A stretch of DNA of 64,000 nt from Hericium rajendrae (Eukaryota > Basidiomycota > Agaricomycetes > Russulales > Hericiaceae): NCBI GenBank assembly GCA_033439255.1, contig CM065888.1, forward strand, positions 372,001 through 436,000, given 5' to 3'. Shown in pieces: positions 45,433-57,050 of this stretch; position 1 is the stretch's first letter, and each line of letters opens with the position of its first letter. The notes under the pieces are model-generated. The model had not been told where the DNA came from, did not search any database, and worked only from the letters and a program-made list of their open reading frames with translations. The position numbers and the translations under genes are program-made.

Positions 45433-46694
45433 ATGAACTTCTTCAAGACAAAGCCGCGGACGCCACCCGACCTTGTTCGGGGATTGCGGGACAACATCCT
45501 CAGATTGGACTCTGCGCCTCCTGGCGAGGCCAGAAAGAAGGTGTGCGTCTTGCAACACGCTTTAGCACCGTCTAACAACCTCCCAGGCGAGCGAGGAAAT
45601 CAGCAAACACCTGCAGCAGATCAAAGGCGTGCTCTACGGCGACGGCGGTGCGCTCTTCTTCCTCTTCCCGCCCGCTCCGCCTGACCTGCCCACAGACCCC
45701 GTCCCCGAGCTGCTCGCCCAGCTCGCGCAGGAGACCTACAGCACGGACCTGCTCTACCTGCTCGTCGTGCACATCGCGCGCTTCGACTTCGAGGCGCGCA
45801 AGGACGCGGTCCAGGTGTTCAACAACCTCCTCCGGCGCCAGATCGGCTCGCGCTGGCCGACCGTCGAGTACATCTCGTCCAAGCGCGAGGTGCTCTTCGC
45901 CGCGCTCGCCGGGTACGAGAACGAGGACATCGCGCTCAACACCGGCATGATGCTGCGCGAGATGCTGCGCCACGAGCCGCTGTGCAAGCTGCTGCTCTAT
46001 TCCGACGAGTTCTACAAGTTCCCGCACTACATCGAGACGACGACGTTCGGCATCTCCTGCGACGCGTATTCGAGCCTGAAGGAGACGCTCACGCGGCATA
46101 AGCCCATGGTCGCCGAGTACCTCGACAAGAACTACGACCGCTTCTTCCACTCGTTCACGATGCTCATCCTCTCGAATAACTACGTCACGAAGCGGCAATC
46201 GCTCAAGCTGCTCGGCGAGATCCTGCTCGATCGCGCGAACTTCAACGTCATGACGCGCTACATCGCGAACGAGGCGAACCTCAAGATGATGATGAACCTC
46301 CTCCGCGACAAGAGCAAGAACATCCAGTTCGAGGCCTTCCACGTGTTCAAGGTCCGTCGTCTCCTGTCCGACGCGTGTGGACGCTGACTTCCGCGCGTAT
46401 TGCCCGCCGGCACAGGTGTTCGTCGCGAATCCGAAGAAGCCGCCACAAATCGAGAGCATCCTGCGGCGGAACAAGGACAAGCTCCTCGTCTTCCTCAAGA
46501 ACTTCCACAACGACAAGGATGGTGCGCCCTTCCGTGCCTCTGCGACGAGCGCGCTGCTGACACAGACTCCCCTCTCGTGCCAGATGAGCAATTCACTGTA
46601 CGCCCCTCGCGCGCCTTGGCAGCTGCATATGTCTCACTGACGCTTTCTGCAGGACGAGAAGCAGTTCCTCATCGTGCAGATCCAGGGCCTCTGA
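45433..46694 (+). CDS. Mo25-family scaffold protein (Hym1/Pmo25-like)
   Basis: Six exons: 45433-45540, 45587-45647, 45696-46351, 46416-46521, 46584-46597 and 46653-46694, giving 328 aa, normal for Mo25. The protein is an armadillo-like helical scaffold that activates STE20-type kinases; in fungi it works in the morphogenesis (RAM/MOR) network for polarity and cell separation. Signatures are the MNFFKTKPRTPPDLV start, PELLAQLAQE, DFEARKDAVQVFNNLLRRQ, NTGMMLREMLRHEPL, ITKRQS-type NYVTKRQSLKLLGEILLDR, EANLKMMMNLLRDKSKNIQ, FEAFHVFKVFVANPKKPP and the DEKQFLIVQIQGL end. Exon 5 is a 14-nt microexon, required because it supplies DEQFT and keeps the phase. Confidence 0.93.
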
Positions 46695-47936
46695 GCGACA
46701 CGCGCGCCGCATACCCGTCTGTCTCCGCCTCCCTGCCCCCGCATACCCACCCGATCCCAGCCCTCCCGCCTTCTCGCCCACCAACCTCCGCGCCTATAGG
46801 CCCCATACCCGGCCATACCACGTGCCTAGAGCACATATTCCCACCACCTTCGCCGCACACCAACAGCACCCCTCGCCCATCGCCTCGCCGCCGCTGCCAT
46901 CAGAAGCCCGCTGTAGCCTTCTCCACCTCGAGCCCGCTATCGATCTCCCTTCCGTACCGTCGTCCCGCATCACATCGCTTGTCTAGTCGTGTCTTTTTCC
47001 TATATCCCGTCCTGTCATCTCTCAACTTGGACAGTCTCGTCTAGTTTCGTTCTGATCGTACAGTGAGGATCTGTAGATATGTGGTCTGTGGAGTAGGTCC
47101 CCGGTCTCATTTGTGCTGCTGTGACTCTGTGCTGCTTGTAGATACACACGTGAGGGTTTGATACATGGGTATGTGGCATAGGCCCTAGGGGTGAATTTAC
47201 GATATCCTTGAACATACACGCCAATCGTTCGTCTGCATCAACCGGGCAATGTTCATTTCGAAAACCACAAAACAATGTAAAAACTCAATCCAAACCCAAT
47301 CCAAAGCTCATATTTTCACTCCAGTTCCTGTCCCAAAACCATTTACACTGCCAAATCCGGCAGATATGCACACCAAATCCAACGATATTTTATTTATTCA
47401 AATGACATTAAGGTTAGGGTTAGGAGAGCAGACGGGCAATAAAAAAAGGCCCGCCCAGCCCGAGGGCCGGAACGGGACAGGAAAATATTGAGACGGTGCA
47501 TGAGCCGAAGCCCATACAAACCACGGGGTCTCCCTGAGGACAGGGTCGCCGTGCTATGGGAAGCCCCCGCGGCCCATAAGCCCAGGTACGTGAAGGGGCC
47601 TATGCCATCAAGGTAAGTATGAGTTGTTGCGGTGTTTGGGCGGGGCTTATATAGTGGGGTGGGGTGCGCACGGACCATGGTGCGTTTTGACGCGCGGCGG
47701 GTGGCGGGTGGCGGGCTTATGCCCGCGCCGCGTCGGCGATGTTTGGGCGGGCTCTGGCTTGGGCGCGGTTTTGGGAAAATCATGGTATGGTTTTTTTACA
47801 ATACAGCGATAAAATACAGTCTACGTGGTAGCATTCGGAGAACATGATTGAACAATTAATGCAGGTGGGAACAGATGCGAAAACAGTAAGAGGCGACGCG
47901 TGACAGGGGTACATCTCCAACAACCTTAGGTTGAGC
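46695..47936. other. Intergenic, tail-to-tail
   Basis: No gene seen. It contains a telomere-like GGTTAGGGTTAGG at 47412-47424, then a GC-rich stretch where TGTTTGGGCGGG occurs twice (about 47633 and 47737) and where GCGGGTGGCGGG-type repeats cluster. Confidence 0.5.
47412..47424 (+). repeat. Interstitial telomere-like repeat
   Basis: GGTTAGGGTTAGG, two units of the TTAGGG-type telomere repeat used by most filamentous fungi. It is short and could be chance, but it sits at the edge of an unusual GC-rich block. Confidence 0.55.
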
Positions 47937-50900
47937 TTACGAACTGCTGAGGGCAACCTGTGCCGTTTCCTGCGATGATCGGTCAGTCGACTACCGGTAA
48001 TGCAAACGGTAGATCCTAGCTTACCCGAAGACGAGCCAGGTTATGGACGATGGCCACATTGACAATCGTGCGCAGCTTCCGTCGCACATCCGCCTTGTTC
48101 AACGTCAGCTGGTACGTCCCGGAGCAGTCGCAATGCCTCGACACGTTGTTCGACCGCAACTGCTTGCACTTCCCACAGCGCAGATCCTGTTGCGCAAACG
48201 TGCGCTCGAGCCCATGCACGATCCCAATGAGGTCGAGCTCGATCGCAGTGCGGTCGTACTCGCCGCCGCACGTCGCGCACGCCCAGCGCGTCGCCACGTC
48301 GACATTATTCGGCAGCAGGTCCGGGTCGCGGCAGAAGTCAAAGTCGCGCAGCCCGTCGCAGTGGCGGCAGGGCACGTTCGGGAGGATGAGCGGCTCGCAC
48401 GGGTTGCGGAACACGGCCTCGTCGCCGAAGCTCTTGTGCCCGATGAGCTCGAGCGCGTTGCGCTTCAGCACGCCGACCTCGCTCGTGTGCTCCTTCGCGA
48501 GCTCGAACACTGCGCATGCGAACTTGACGAACTCGAGTACGGGGTCGGTCAGCCGCAGGTACGAGCCCGGGAGCAGCGGGAAGTCGAACTCGGCGCTGAG
48601 CTCCTCGTCCGCCGAGGCCGTGCGGTAGCGCGTCTGCACGCTCTCGATGGATTTGAAGAGCTTGCGCGTGAGGCGCCGCGCGATGAAGTCGCGGACGCTG
48701 TCCATCTCCTTCGCCTTGCCGACGTCACGCTGCGTGGCGTCCGGCCCGCCGTTCGCGAGGATGCGTAGAGGCGCGCGTGAGTTTTCGTTTGTCTTCTGCT
48801 TCGTCTTGTATAGCTCGAGGAGGAAGTAGCGGATAAGGTTCGTGAAGTCACGCTGTATCGCAGGCGGGAGGTACTTCTGCATGTTCCACCGCATCTCGAC
48901 GGAGAGTTCCTCAGGAGGGTCGACAGCCAGTGGGTCTTCGCAGACGATGCCGCCGACGTTAGCTTGGTCCATGAACAGCAAGAAATCGTAGAACCGTTCC
49001 GTGTTGAGGTAGATATGCTGGAATAGCTCATGAGAGGTGACCGCCGTCGTGATGTAAGTCGCATACGCGTGCGCCGTGCCCGGTGGCTTCGATGTAACCA
49101 GCAAGATACGACTGAATTCGGCATAGACAACTTGTGACCCTAGCCGCTTGAACTCGGCCAGCAGCTGAATGAAGGTCTTCCGCATAAGACCGTATATAAA
49201 CCGGTGGATGCTGGGATCATACATGTGCGACGCATTCGAGCTGACCCAGCGCCAGAAGTGGTCGATGGCGAGAGTGGCGGGGCTGTCGAAGTTGTACCGG
49301 ATCTTGTCCATGAGCCAGGCCTTCAGCATGCTCTTCATGATGGCAAACGTCTGCGGAGACACGTTGGATTCACCGAGCGTCAGATCGCGATTCGCCTCGC
49401 CGTCCTTGAACTCGTCAATGGTGTGCGACACCGAGTCGAACGCGGTCGCCCCGCCGCTGCCCTCCAGCTCGTTGACCATCACGGAATGCAGGACCGAGTT
49501 CACCGCGAGATTGCGCACGGTGATTTCCAAGCACACGTTCGAGTAGCAGCCGGGCGACTTGAATTCGGTGTTGGGGAGGTCCTCCGTAAACCGCATGTCG
49601 TCCTCCAGGCCACCCAGGTCAGGTTTTCCGCTCGGTGACCACCAAAGGACTGCGTCCTGTGCAAGCAGGCGCCGCGAGAACTCTAGATCTGCAAGGAAAA
49701 GAGGCTGATCCCCGTCGATGTGCCCGATTGGCACATCGTAGTACTCTGCAAGCGATACCATCCGGTCGAGCCACGAGCCCATCGAGAAATACCTGCTGAG
49801 CATCTTCTGGGCGACGTTCGCCTGCCATGGAAAGACATCCAGGCTATGTGGGCCCTTCGTCTTCGACATCGACAGAATGGGAAACCTTGCCAGCTTGGGC
49901 ACCGACGCGTCGAAGTAGGTCTGCTCCTTCATGGAAGAAAGCACCACCGTCAATGACTGGCCTTCAAGAAGGCCCAGCTCTCGAGAGATCGCCTTCAAGG
50001 CAGTGGCATCGTTGGTGTGGTACGTCGATGTGAACTCCCGCGTCGGCGGGTAGTTAACAGAGACGCTCGTCCCATACTTGACTCGGTGCTTCTCCAGTAG
50101 ATCTGTATAAGAATCCCGCAGCCGAGGAATGGGCTGGCGCCGTGGCGCAGGATCAACGATATGAAGCCGAGCGGTGCCATCTGGGAGAAACATCGCGAAA
50201 ACGTGGACAGGCGCGTTGACGGAACAAGCATGGTAGAGGAAGATATATTTTCCAGCCCTGCCCTCATCCATATACTTCGCTCGGGGCGAAGGAGTTTCCG
50301 GCTCCAGCTGGTCAAGCTCAAGTCCCATAATCTGAGCGCGGCTCAAGGTCATGCTCTCTTTAGGCGCACACGTTTTGCCTAACCTGAGTAAACCACGCAC
50401 GGCGAGCGGAACCTGATAATGAATACATCTTTAGCTAGAGCATAACATGATGAAAAACGGGCATTACCTGGAGTTCGAAGATTCCGTCTACGTTTGGATC
50501 ATTCATAAGATCCACAAAATGCTCCTGCCCCTCTTGATAAACGTCCTCACGCACCGAAAGGTGATACAAGTTGTTACATGGTAGATTCCGAGGCAAATTC
50601 CGCACAACCCGTTCACACGAATACAAATCCGTGCGGAATAGGCCCGCTTCTGGTGGCTGTCGCAGATGCAGGTAGAATTCGCGGTTGATGCGAAGAGGCA
50701 GAGACACCAGCTCAAAGTCGACGCACAGCCAGAGATTGAAGCGGCCTGGTACTTTAGTCGGGCGGATCTGCACGACGTCCCACCGGGTGATGCCCTTCAG
50801 TCTGGTGCCTTGGAATGTCTCAGATACGGCGGTAACGTCGACTTTCCCGGCGCGAACTGCCTGTCTCCGTTTCCACCGGGGCCGCATCGCTTTGACGAAA

Positions 50901-53900
50901 GCACGATACTTCTTTTTGTAGTCCGGAACGGGGGGAAGGTCCTCTTCAGCCAATGGCTCCTCAGAGCCGGCTCTGCGCTTGCCCTTCTTATTGACAACTG
51001 CTAAGCGAGGCGGACGAATTGGGCGCTGAGTTGGTGTCTGTGTCTGTGTCTGTGTCGCGCCGAAGTCTTCCATATCGTCACCATGATTTTGCATTGCGTC
51101 GTCTATACCCTTCGGCCTAAAGAAATCCGTCATCTTGTGCTGATGGAATTTATCGTCGATGGCTGCAACTCGGCGGAGCAGCCAATCCGGATGCCGAATG
51201 CGAGGAACAGGGTTGGCGACCTTCTGCATGGCGGCAGGGATTGTGATCAGCTTCTGGATAACAGACCCGAGTCGCTCGATGTAGTAGTTCCAGTCCAAGA
51301 TCGACCGCAAGTCAAAGTTCGTCAGACTGTTGTCCTTCAACCATTTGCGGATATAGGTGCGCTTGACGCTCTCCTCCGCCGAGAAAATGGCGACTGGGAT
51401 AGCGCGGTCCGTGACTGGCATGCCCAGAGGCCGCTCGGAAATGATGAATTTACAGGCCAGGCCCTTGTCTTTCACCATCTGGTCTCCAAGAAACTCTGCG
51501 AGACGCTTGGCCGTGCTGATCGACGTCGACTTCTGTCCACCGTACTCGGCCAAGGTTTTGGACATGCTCCTGTTCTCGGCGATGAGCTCGACAAGCTCGT
51601 CGTCGGACAAGTCAACAGCCTTGCTGAAGAGCACATCTAGCCACCGATCGGCAATCTGGGCCACAGCGGCGTAGCACTCCTCCGTGGTCGTTCCCAGCAA
51701 GAACTTTTCGAAGATCTGCGACTGGAAAACCTTGATTATCTGCAGCTCGCCGCGACGTTTCACCTCGAAGCCCTTCAGCTCGGCAAGAGATCCATCGTCA
51801 TTGAACACCGCATAACGCTTCTTCAGCAGCTTGTCCTCCTCCTTGGACGAAGGCAGGATCATAGCTCTATACGGGCCGTCCAATTCGAAGAAAATCGAAT
51901 TCTCGCTGTGGACTTTGTAGTCGCCGGTTTCGGGGTCGAAGTCGTGGTACTGGTGATTCGTGAACTGGTCGTGGACAAGATGGTTCAGCATCGTGCAGGG
52001 ATACGAGAACGCGATCGATTTCCCGTTTGCTAGCTTGAACTTGAAGTTTTCAGGGAAGACACCAGGCAGCATGCACCAGATCCCGTCCGTATCCAGCTCG
52101 AGGGGACGGCCGACCTGCTCGACGAGCTGTCGGGCCATCTGGATGATAGTCGCGCCGGTCAGACACGTCACCCCAGCCATCTCCATCGAGTGCCAGCGTG
52201 CGCCCTTGCGCATGACATACCCATAAAAAGAGTTCAGGATACACTTGTGCGCCAGCTGCAGCGAGTCATAGACGACGATGAGCTTCTTGGCCTCCTCGAC
52301 TTCCGCGAGCGACTTCCCCTCGCTCGTGATGGTGTCCAGATTCTTCTTCCACGTCTTGTGCAAGCCTTTGTACTCATATCGCCGGTCTCGGAACCTGCGC
52401 ACCGTGTCGACGTAGAACGGGTTCTCGCGCTGGCAGATGATAGCCTCGCGGTTCTCCACCTTCGTGTCCTTGATCTTCTTGTACACCTTGCGCGAGTAGT
52501 CGCCTAGCCGCTTGTGCAGAAGAGCAGTCTGCTCTGTTGGCGTGAGATCGGGGAAGCGTCGGGGCGGGCCGCCGGGACGCTTGGGCGGGAAGGTCTCCTG
52601 GTTCAGCGCGTGCTTGATCATGTTGAACTCGTCGCGTCGTGCGGGGAAGAATTCGCCGCGCCATGCCCAGGTCAGGCGGCGATCACAGGTCTTTCCGGGC
52701 CGGTTGTAATCGCATACTGCACATTCGGACTCGTCGACAACGGAATCGGGCTGGAGCCGATTCGACAACATGATGTTGGGGTACATGGCTGCGACGTCCA
52801 GATGGTAGATGAGTGGCTTGTCGGTTCGGAGGGGGTTGTCGCGCATTTCTTCGAGAGCTGTTTGGATTTGGCCCTTGACTTCCTCATAGTCGGTCACATC
52901 CTCGAGAGTTGACTTGAATTCTTCGACGATGCAGAAGGATAAAGCAGCGTCGAGTTCGTCGATCAACTATTAAATAGGCTCAGACGTGAGTAGATCCTCA
53001 AAGATGTAATAAAGAGTGCGGACCTTCTGCGCCGCAGATGGCTCGATTTTGAAGTGGGTGTCGATATCACTACGGAAAACACCAGCCTCAAGAGCCTCGA
53101 CATGTCCACCAACGTAGGTCTCGGACGCCAATAGATGACCTTCGAACATATTGCCATGCTCATCTTCGTGCCTGTTGGGCATGATGATATGGCCACGGAA
53201 TGCTTCCACCTAGAAGATTGGTCTGTCAGTTCTGTCACGGCTACGACCAGGAGTGACCGACCATCAACAGCGTCTCGCACAGTGTGCCTGTACCTTTGCG
53301 CAACACTTCATCCGGGCATAGAGGGATGATGTTGCACAGCGAGAAAATGAACGGATGCACATATTTCATGTACAGATAATACGTCGCAACCGCATCGGAG
53401 ACGGAGTACTGCGCCAGCGTCTGAGGTTGTTCCATGGCATACCTGATCAATTTTGTTCAACCTTTTACTCAGGAGAAATATCGCATCTCGACTCACGGCG
53501 TCATCAGCTCGGGGTCGAGCTCAATCGGGTTGTACCCGAGCTTAGCCACTGTAACGGCCTTCAGACCTTGACTTCCCTGCGGCAAGTACGAATCACGTTT
53601 GACCCAGCGGAAACAGTCCATGTGAACACATGTCCTGCTCTTGTACTCGTCTTCCGAATCCTTCGCAAAGCCTATCTCCATGAACATATCGATCCCATGC
53701 ACCTTGGCACGGGCGTAAAGGAACGGGAAATCGAAGAAGTCGCCGTTGAACGTGGCTATGACAGTGGGCTTGACGTCCTGGATGTGCTCAAAGAAGCGTG
53801 TAATTGTCGCCGCCTGTGATGAAAGTTTGAATACAGCGAATAACGATCACTGGCCGAAATGACGCACCTCATCGGGCTCATTGAATATGGTGAAGGGCCC

Positions 53901-55085
53901 TTCGTATCCGTCCTTCGGCGTATATTCGAAATCGTCGATGTCCTCACTCACGATCTCGCGATTCGTGATCAAAAAGCCCTGCCCGTCCACCATATACGAA
54001 ATCATCATGACCTGGTCAATAGCCTGGTCGGGAAACTTGAGCGGCGCCTTCGTCGTCTCGATATCATACGCCATGACCACAGGGTCCGGACGCTTCACAC
54101 GCTCCGTGATCGGCACAAAGGTAGGCTGGCCCGCGTTGAACGTGATCGCGTACCACATCCCGACGCGGATCTCGTTGTCCATCGCCACGCGCAGGTAGTA
54201 CGGCACGTCGAACTCGCGGATGTCGATGATGCCCTCCCGCGGGTCCTTGTCGCGTGCGTTCTGCGCCGCGCTGCTGCCCTCCGCGTCCCACGAGCCCTCG
54301 AGCTCGATATCCGCGCCGGCGTCGACGGTCGCGTTCACGACTTCCGCGTAGGCGTCCACGGCGCTGCGTTTCGCGCTGTTGGCGAGGGCGAGCGGCATGA
54401 TGTCGCGTCGGACGGTAAGGAGGTCGGAGACGTTGCGGAAGCAGAGCTGGAGGTGGAGTTTGCGGTGGCCCAGCAGGTGGTTGGGCATCTTCAGGTCTTC
54501 TTTCCGCTCGCGCACGATGCGGCAGATGACGCCCTCGTATCGCTTGACCAACCATTCCTCGATGATATTCTCCATACCACTCTGCAAAGGCGGTCAGGTC
54601 ATGCTACACGTATAAAAGCGTAAAACGCGCTTACGACGCATGCGATGTAGAAGTATGGCTCATAGCAGAATGTGCACTTGAACATTCCTCCATCGTCTTG
54701 GATAAAGTAGTAGTCAACGGCAGCCTTCCCTCCAGGCCAGTCCGCATCTTTCAAAAGAGTCTGAAGGGCATTTCAGCACTCAGCTCCAAGTCAGACGAAC
54801 AATACGCACCGGATGCATATTGACTAGCCAGCCCTCCTTCCTCGGACCTTCCTGGACACGCGCGAAGCCCAATTTCTCGTCAATCTCATCATTCAGCTTG
54901 ACCTGCTCGAACCTCTCCGCCAGTTGTGTCCCCTCATCATCTCGCGAGAGCTGTGCGTCGCCCTTTGGCGCGTTGGATCCGCCCCGGCCGCGTCCTCTTC
55001 CTCCTCTGAAGCTGCTGCCACCGCGACCGCGGAATCCGCGGAATGAGCCTCCTGCCCGCCCTCGTGTGTTGAGCCCACGCGCCAT
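47937..55085 (-). CDS. POL2: DNA polymerase epsilon catalytic subunit
   Basis: Nine exons: 55085-54810, 54760-54635, 54581-53868, 53813-53497, 53442-53262, 53209-53024, 52966-50468, 50412-48025 and 47969-47937, giving 2239 aa, the expected size. It is the leading-strand replicase. An Arg/Gly-rich N-terminus is followed by proofreading motifs: DIETTKAPL (Exo I, D about 307), [10 protein letters not shown] (Exo II) and [13 protein letters not shown] (Exo III). Polymerase motifs follow: A in [20 protein letters not shown] in [14 protein letters not shown] as LELDTDGIW (D about 892 and 894). All catalytic acids are present. The inactive second polymerase half and the C-terminal cysteine clusters (CRHC/CATC; CGKC/CDC) are intact. 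The last exon is only 33 nt; without that splice the protein would end five residues after the zinc region tail. Confidence 0.96.
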
Positions 55086-55730
55086 TTCTCTTCGTTATTG
55101 TTGCAGAAATGCCCCAGGCGTGTCGTAGATCGTGAGATCCGCAGGAAAGTGAGCGGTCGTGGTTGTGGTGAACGAAACGGAGTGTGTGACAGACGCGTCG
55201 GTAACGCGTTCGTGACGGGAACCCATCAGACTAAGTCACCTCCTTTTGGGACCTAGACTCAGGTAAACAAGCGGGTATTTACAATCTGAGAGATAGGAAC
55301 ATTACGTGGCCTCTGTGAGCCTCAAGATATGGAATTTAAAGTGAATTGAGGCAGCCTGAAGCTCACCAGACTTTCGAACGCGACTCGACAACATGTCGAC
55401 AGCAACTGAGCAAGGATCGAGGTCCGTGGGAAGAAATTCGGCGACTGCCGGATTCGGGCTCCGACGAGTCTGTGAGCCACCCACGGAATACGGACGATAC
55501 ACAGACACCCTCAAGGCCCACAAAATCCCTCAAGGTGAGCAGTGTTCTTGGTTTCATGAGTCAAAATGCTGCGGGATGCATTTCTGTATGCTGTACGGTC
55601 GTTTTGACTGGCGGAAGGGGCGTATTTTGGGCTAGGGGAGGGTGGATGGCCCAATCAATGTTTGGATGACGGTTGACGCTCGGACATGGTCGCTGACTGC
55701 TTTACTCGTGTCCTGCGGTTTTCGGTTTAG
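55086..55730. promoter_or_regulatory. Divergent promoter of POL2 and eL24
   Basis: This 645-bp region lies between two outward-facing start codons. An 80-codon plus-strand frame begins at 55393 (MSTATEQGSRSVGRNSATAG); it could be chance or an upstream frame in the eL24 leader. No TATA box is evident. Confidence 0.5.
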
Positions 55731-56364
55731 ATGGTGAGTCTGGCTCCATTCACTCTCAGGATGCGCTATTGACTGCAAAATGTTCGCGAGTGCAGAAGGT
55801 CGAAATCGACGCATTCTCTGGCTACAAGATCTACCCCAGCAGGGGCCGTCTGTTCGTCCGTGGCGACAGCAAAGTACGCGCCCTATCCCCAGCCGCACAC
55901 ACCTCAGCTGACTTATTCTCGCTTCTCCCCAGATCTTCCGCTTCGGCACGAGCAAGACCGAGTCGCTCTTCCTGCAGCGCAAGAACCCCCGCAAGCTCGC
56001 CTGGACAGTAGTGTACCGCCGCATGCATAAGAAGGGCATCACGGAGGAGGTTGCGAAGAAGCGGTCGCGCAAGACCGTGAAGCACCAGCGTGGCATCGTC
56101 GGTGCTGACCTCGCTGCCATCGCCGCCAAGCGCAACCAGACGACCCAGGTGCGCACCCAGCAAAGGCTGGCTGCCATCACCAAGGCGAAGACGGAGAAGA
56201 AGGAGAAGGAGGCGAAGAAGCCCAAGGTCCGTGTCTTGTCTAGCTGCTTGCTGCTGCGTTTCCTGATTTCTGTCCGTGTTCTCTAGCCTACGCGCGTGGC
56301 ACCCCCTACAGGCGGCATTAAGAGCCTTCCGAAACAGCCGAAGGGTGGCCGTGGTGGCCGTTAA
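55731..56364 (+). CDS. RPL24: 60S ribosomal protein eL24
   Basis: Four exons: 55731-55733, 55796-55873, 55933-56226 and 56287-56364, giving 150 aa. The first exon is the ATG alone, a pattern common in fungal ribosomal protein genes; exon 2 then begins KVEIDAFSGYKIYPSRG. Further blocks are LFVRGDSKIFRFGTSKTESL, RKNPRKLAWTVVYRRMHKKG and KKRSRKTVKHQRGIVGADL, with a Lys-rich tail. The fungal protein lacks part of the N-terminal zinc-knuckle cysteines of the archaeal type. It belongs to the large ribosomal subunit near its interface with the small subunit. It diverges from POL2. Confidence 0.96.
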
Positions 56365-57050
56365 AACCACGCGCCTGGTTTTACTGTTTTCAGGATATCT
56401 TATGGCACATGTACCATGACTCTACCTTCTCGCAGAAAATTATATGCCACTCAGCTTGCATCATATCCTACGCATCATTCGCTGTTGTGCCAATATCATT
56501 TTCTGAGTCCTGTATTACTATGATGTCCTCGCAGTGTCTAGGGCTCTTCCAATGATGGTTACCCAACCTGAAGAAATTAGGGGCAACTGGCGGTACATGC
56601 GGTCAAATCTGCTTTGCATCGCAGTGAGAAGACGCAAACAGATTGGAAACTTGAGAATACGAACTTCGATCGTGCCATTGCCTGCCTCGGCGGCTGTGGT
56701 AAACCCATTCAATGGAACTAATGGAAGTGTCTGAGACGCTCATGAAATCGGCAATGACATCGTCGGGCGTCGTTATTCAGAAGACCAGGATACGACTGAC
56801 ATCATTGACGTTTCTCAATAAACACGGCCGTAGATGATGTATGATGTATGGAGCTGGACATGCGCTGCGGGGAGCAGGGCAAGCTCGGAGGGCACTTTGG
56901 ATTCCCACGGTATGTGCTTTGCTCATCTCCGGAGCAGTCAACTAGTAGACGACCATTCTATCCCATCCCTTTCTTCATAATTCCCTCTCCTGTGTTATTC
57001 TTCAAGGCTCATCAGCCTGCGCCTCTCTTTACCTCTTTGTCTTTTTGTAC
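56365..57050. other. Intergenic interval, kinase promoter
   Basis: eL24 3' flank and the kinase 5' region, pyrimidine-rich from about 56940 to 57050. If the CAG at 57054-57056 is a 3' splice site, an extra upstream exon of the kinase could lie here. Confidence 0.45.

Noticed and set aside
48043-48768. Long plus-strand reading frame opposite POL2
   Set aside because: It is the antisense shadow of the GC-rich POL2 coding strand, which has conserved polymerase and zinc-cluster motifs.
53024-53209. POL2 ending at the stop near 52980
   Set aside because: The stop lies in an intron; splicing from 53024 to 52966 restores the conserved [11 protein letters not shown] link to polymerase motif A.
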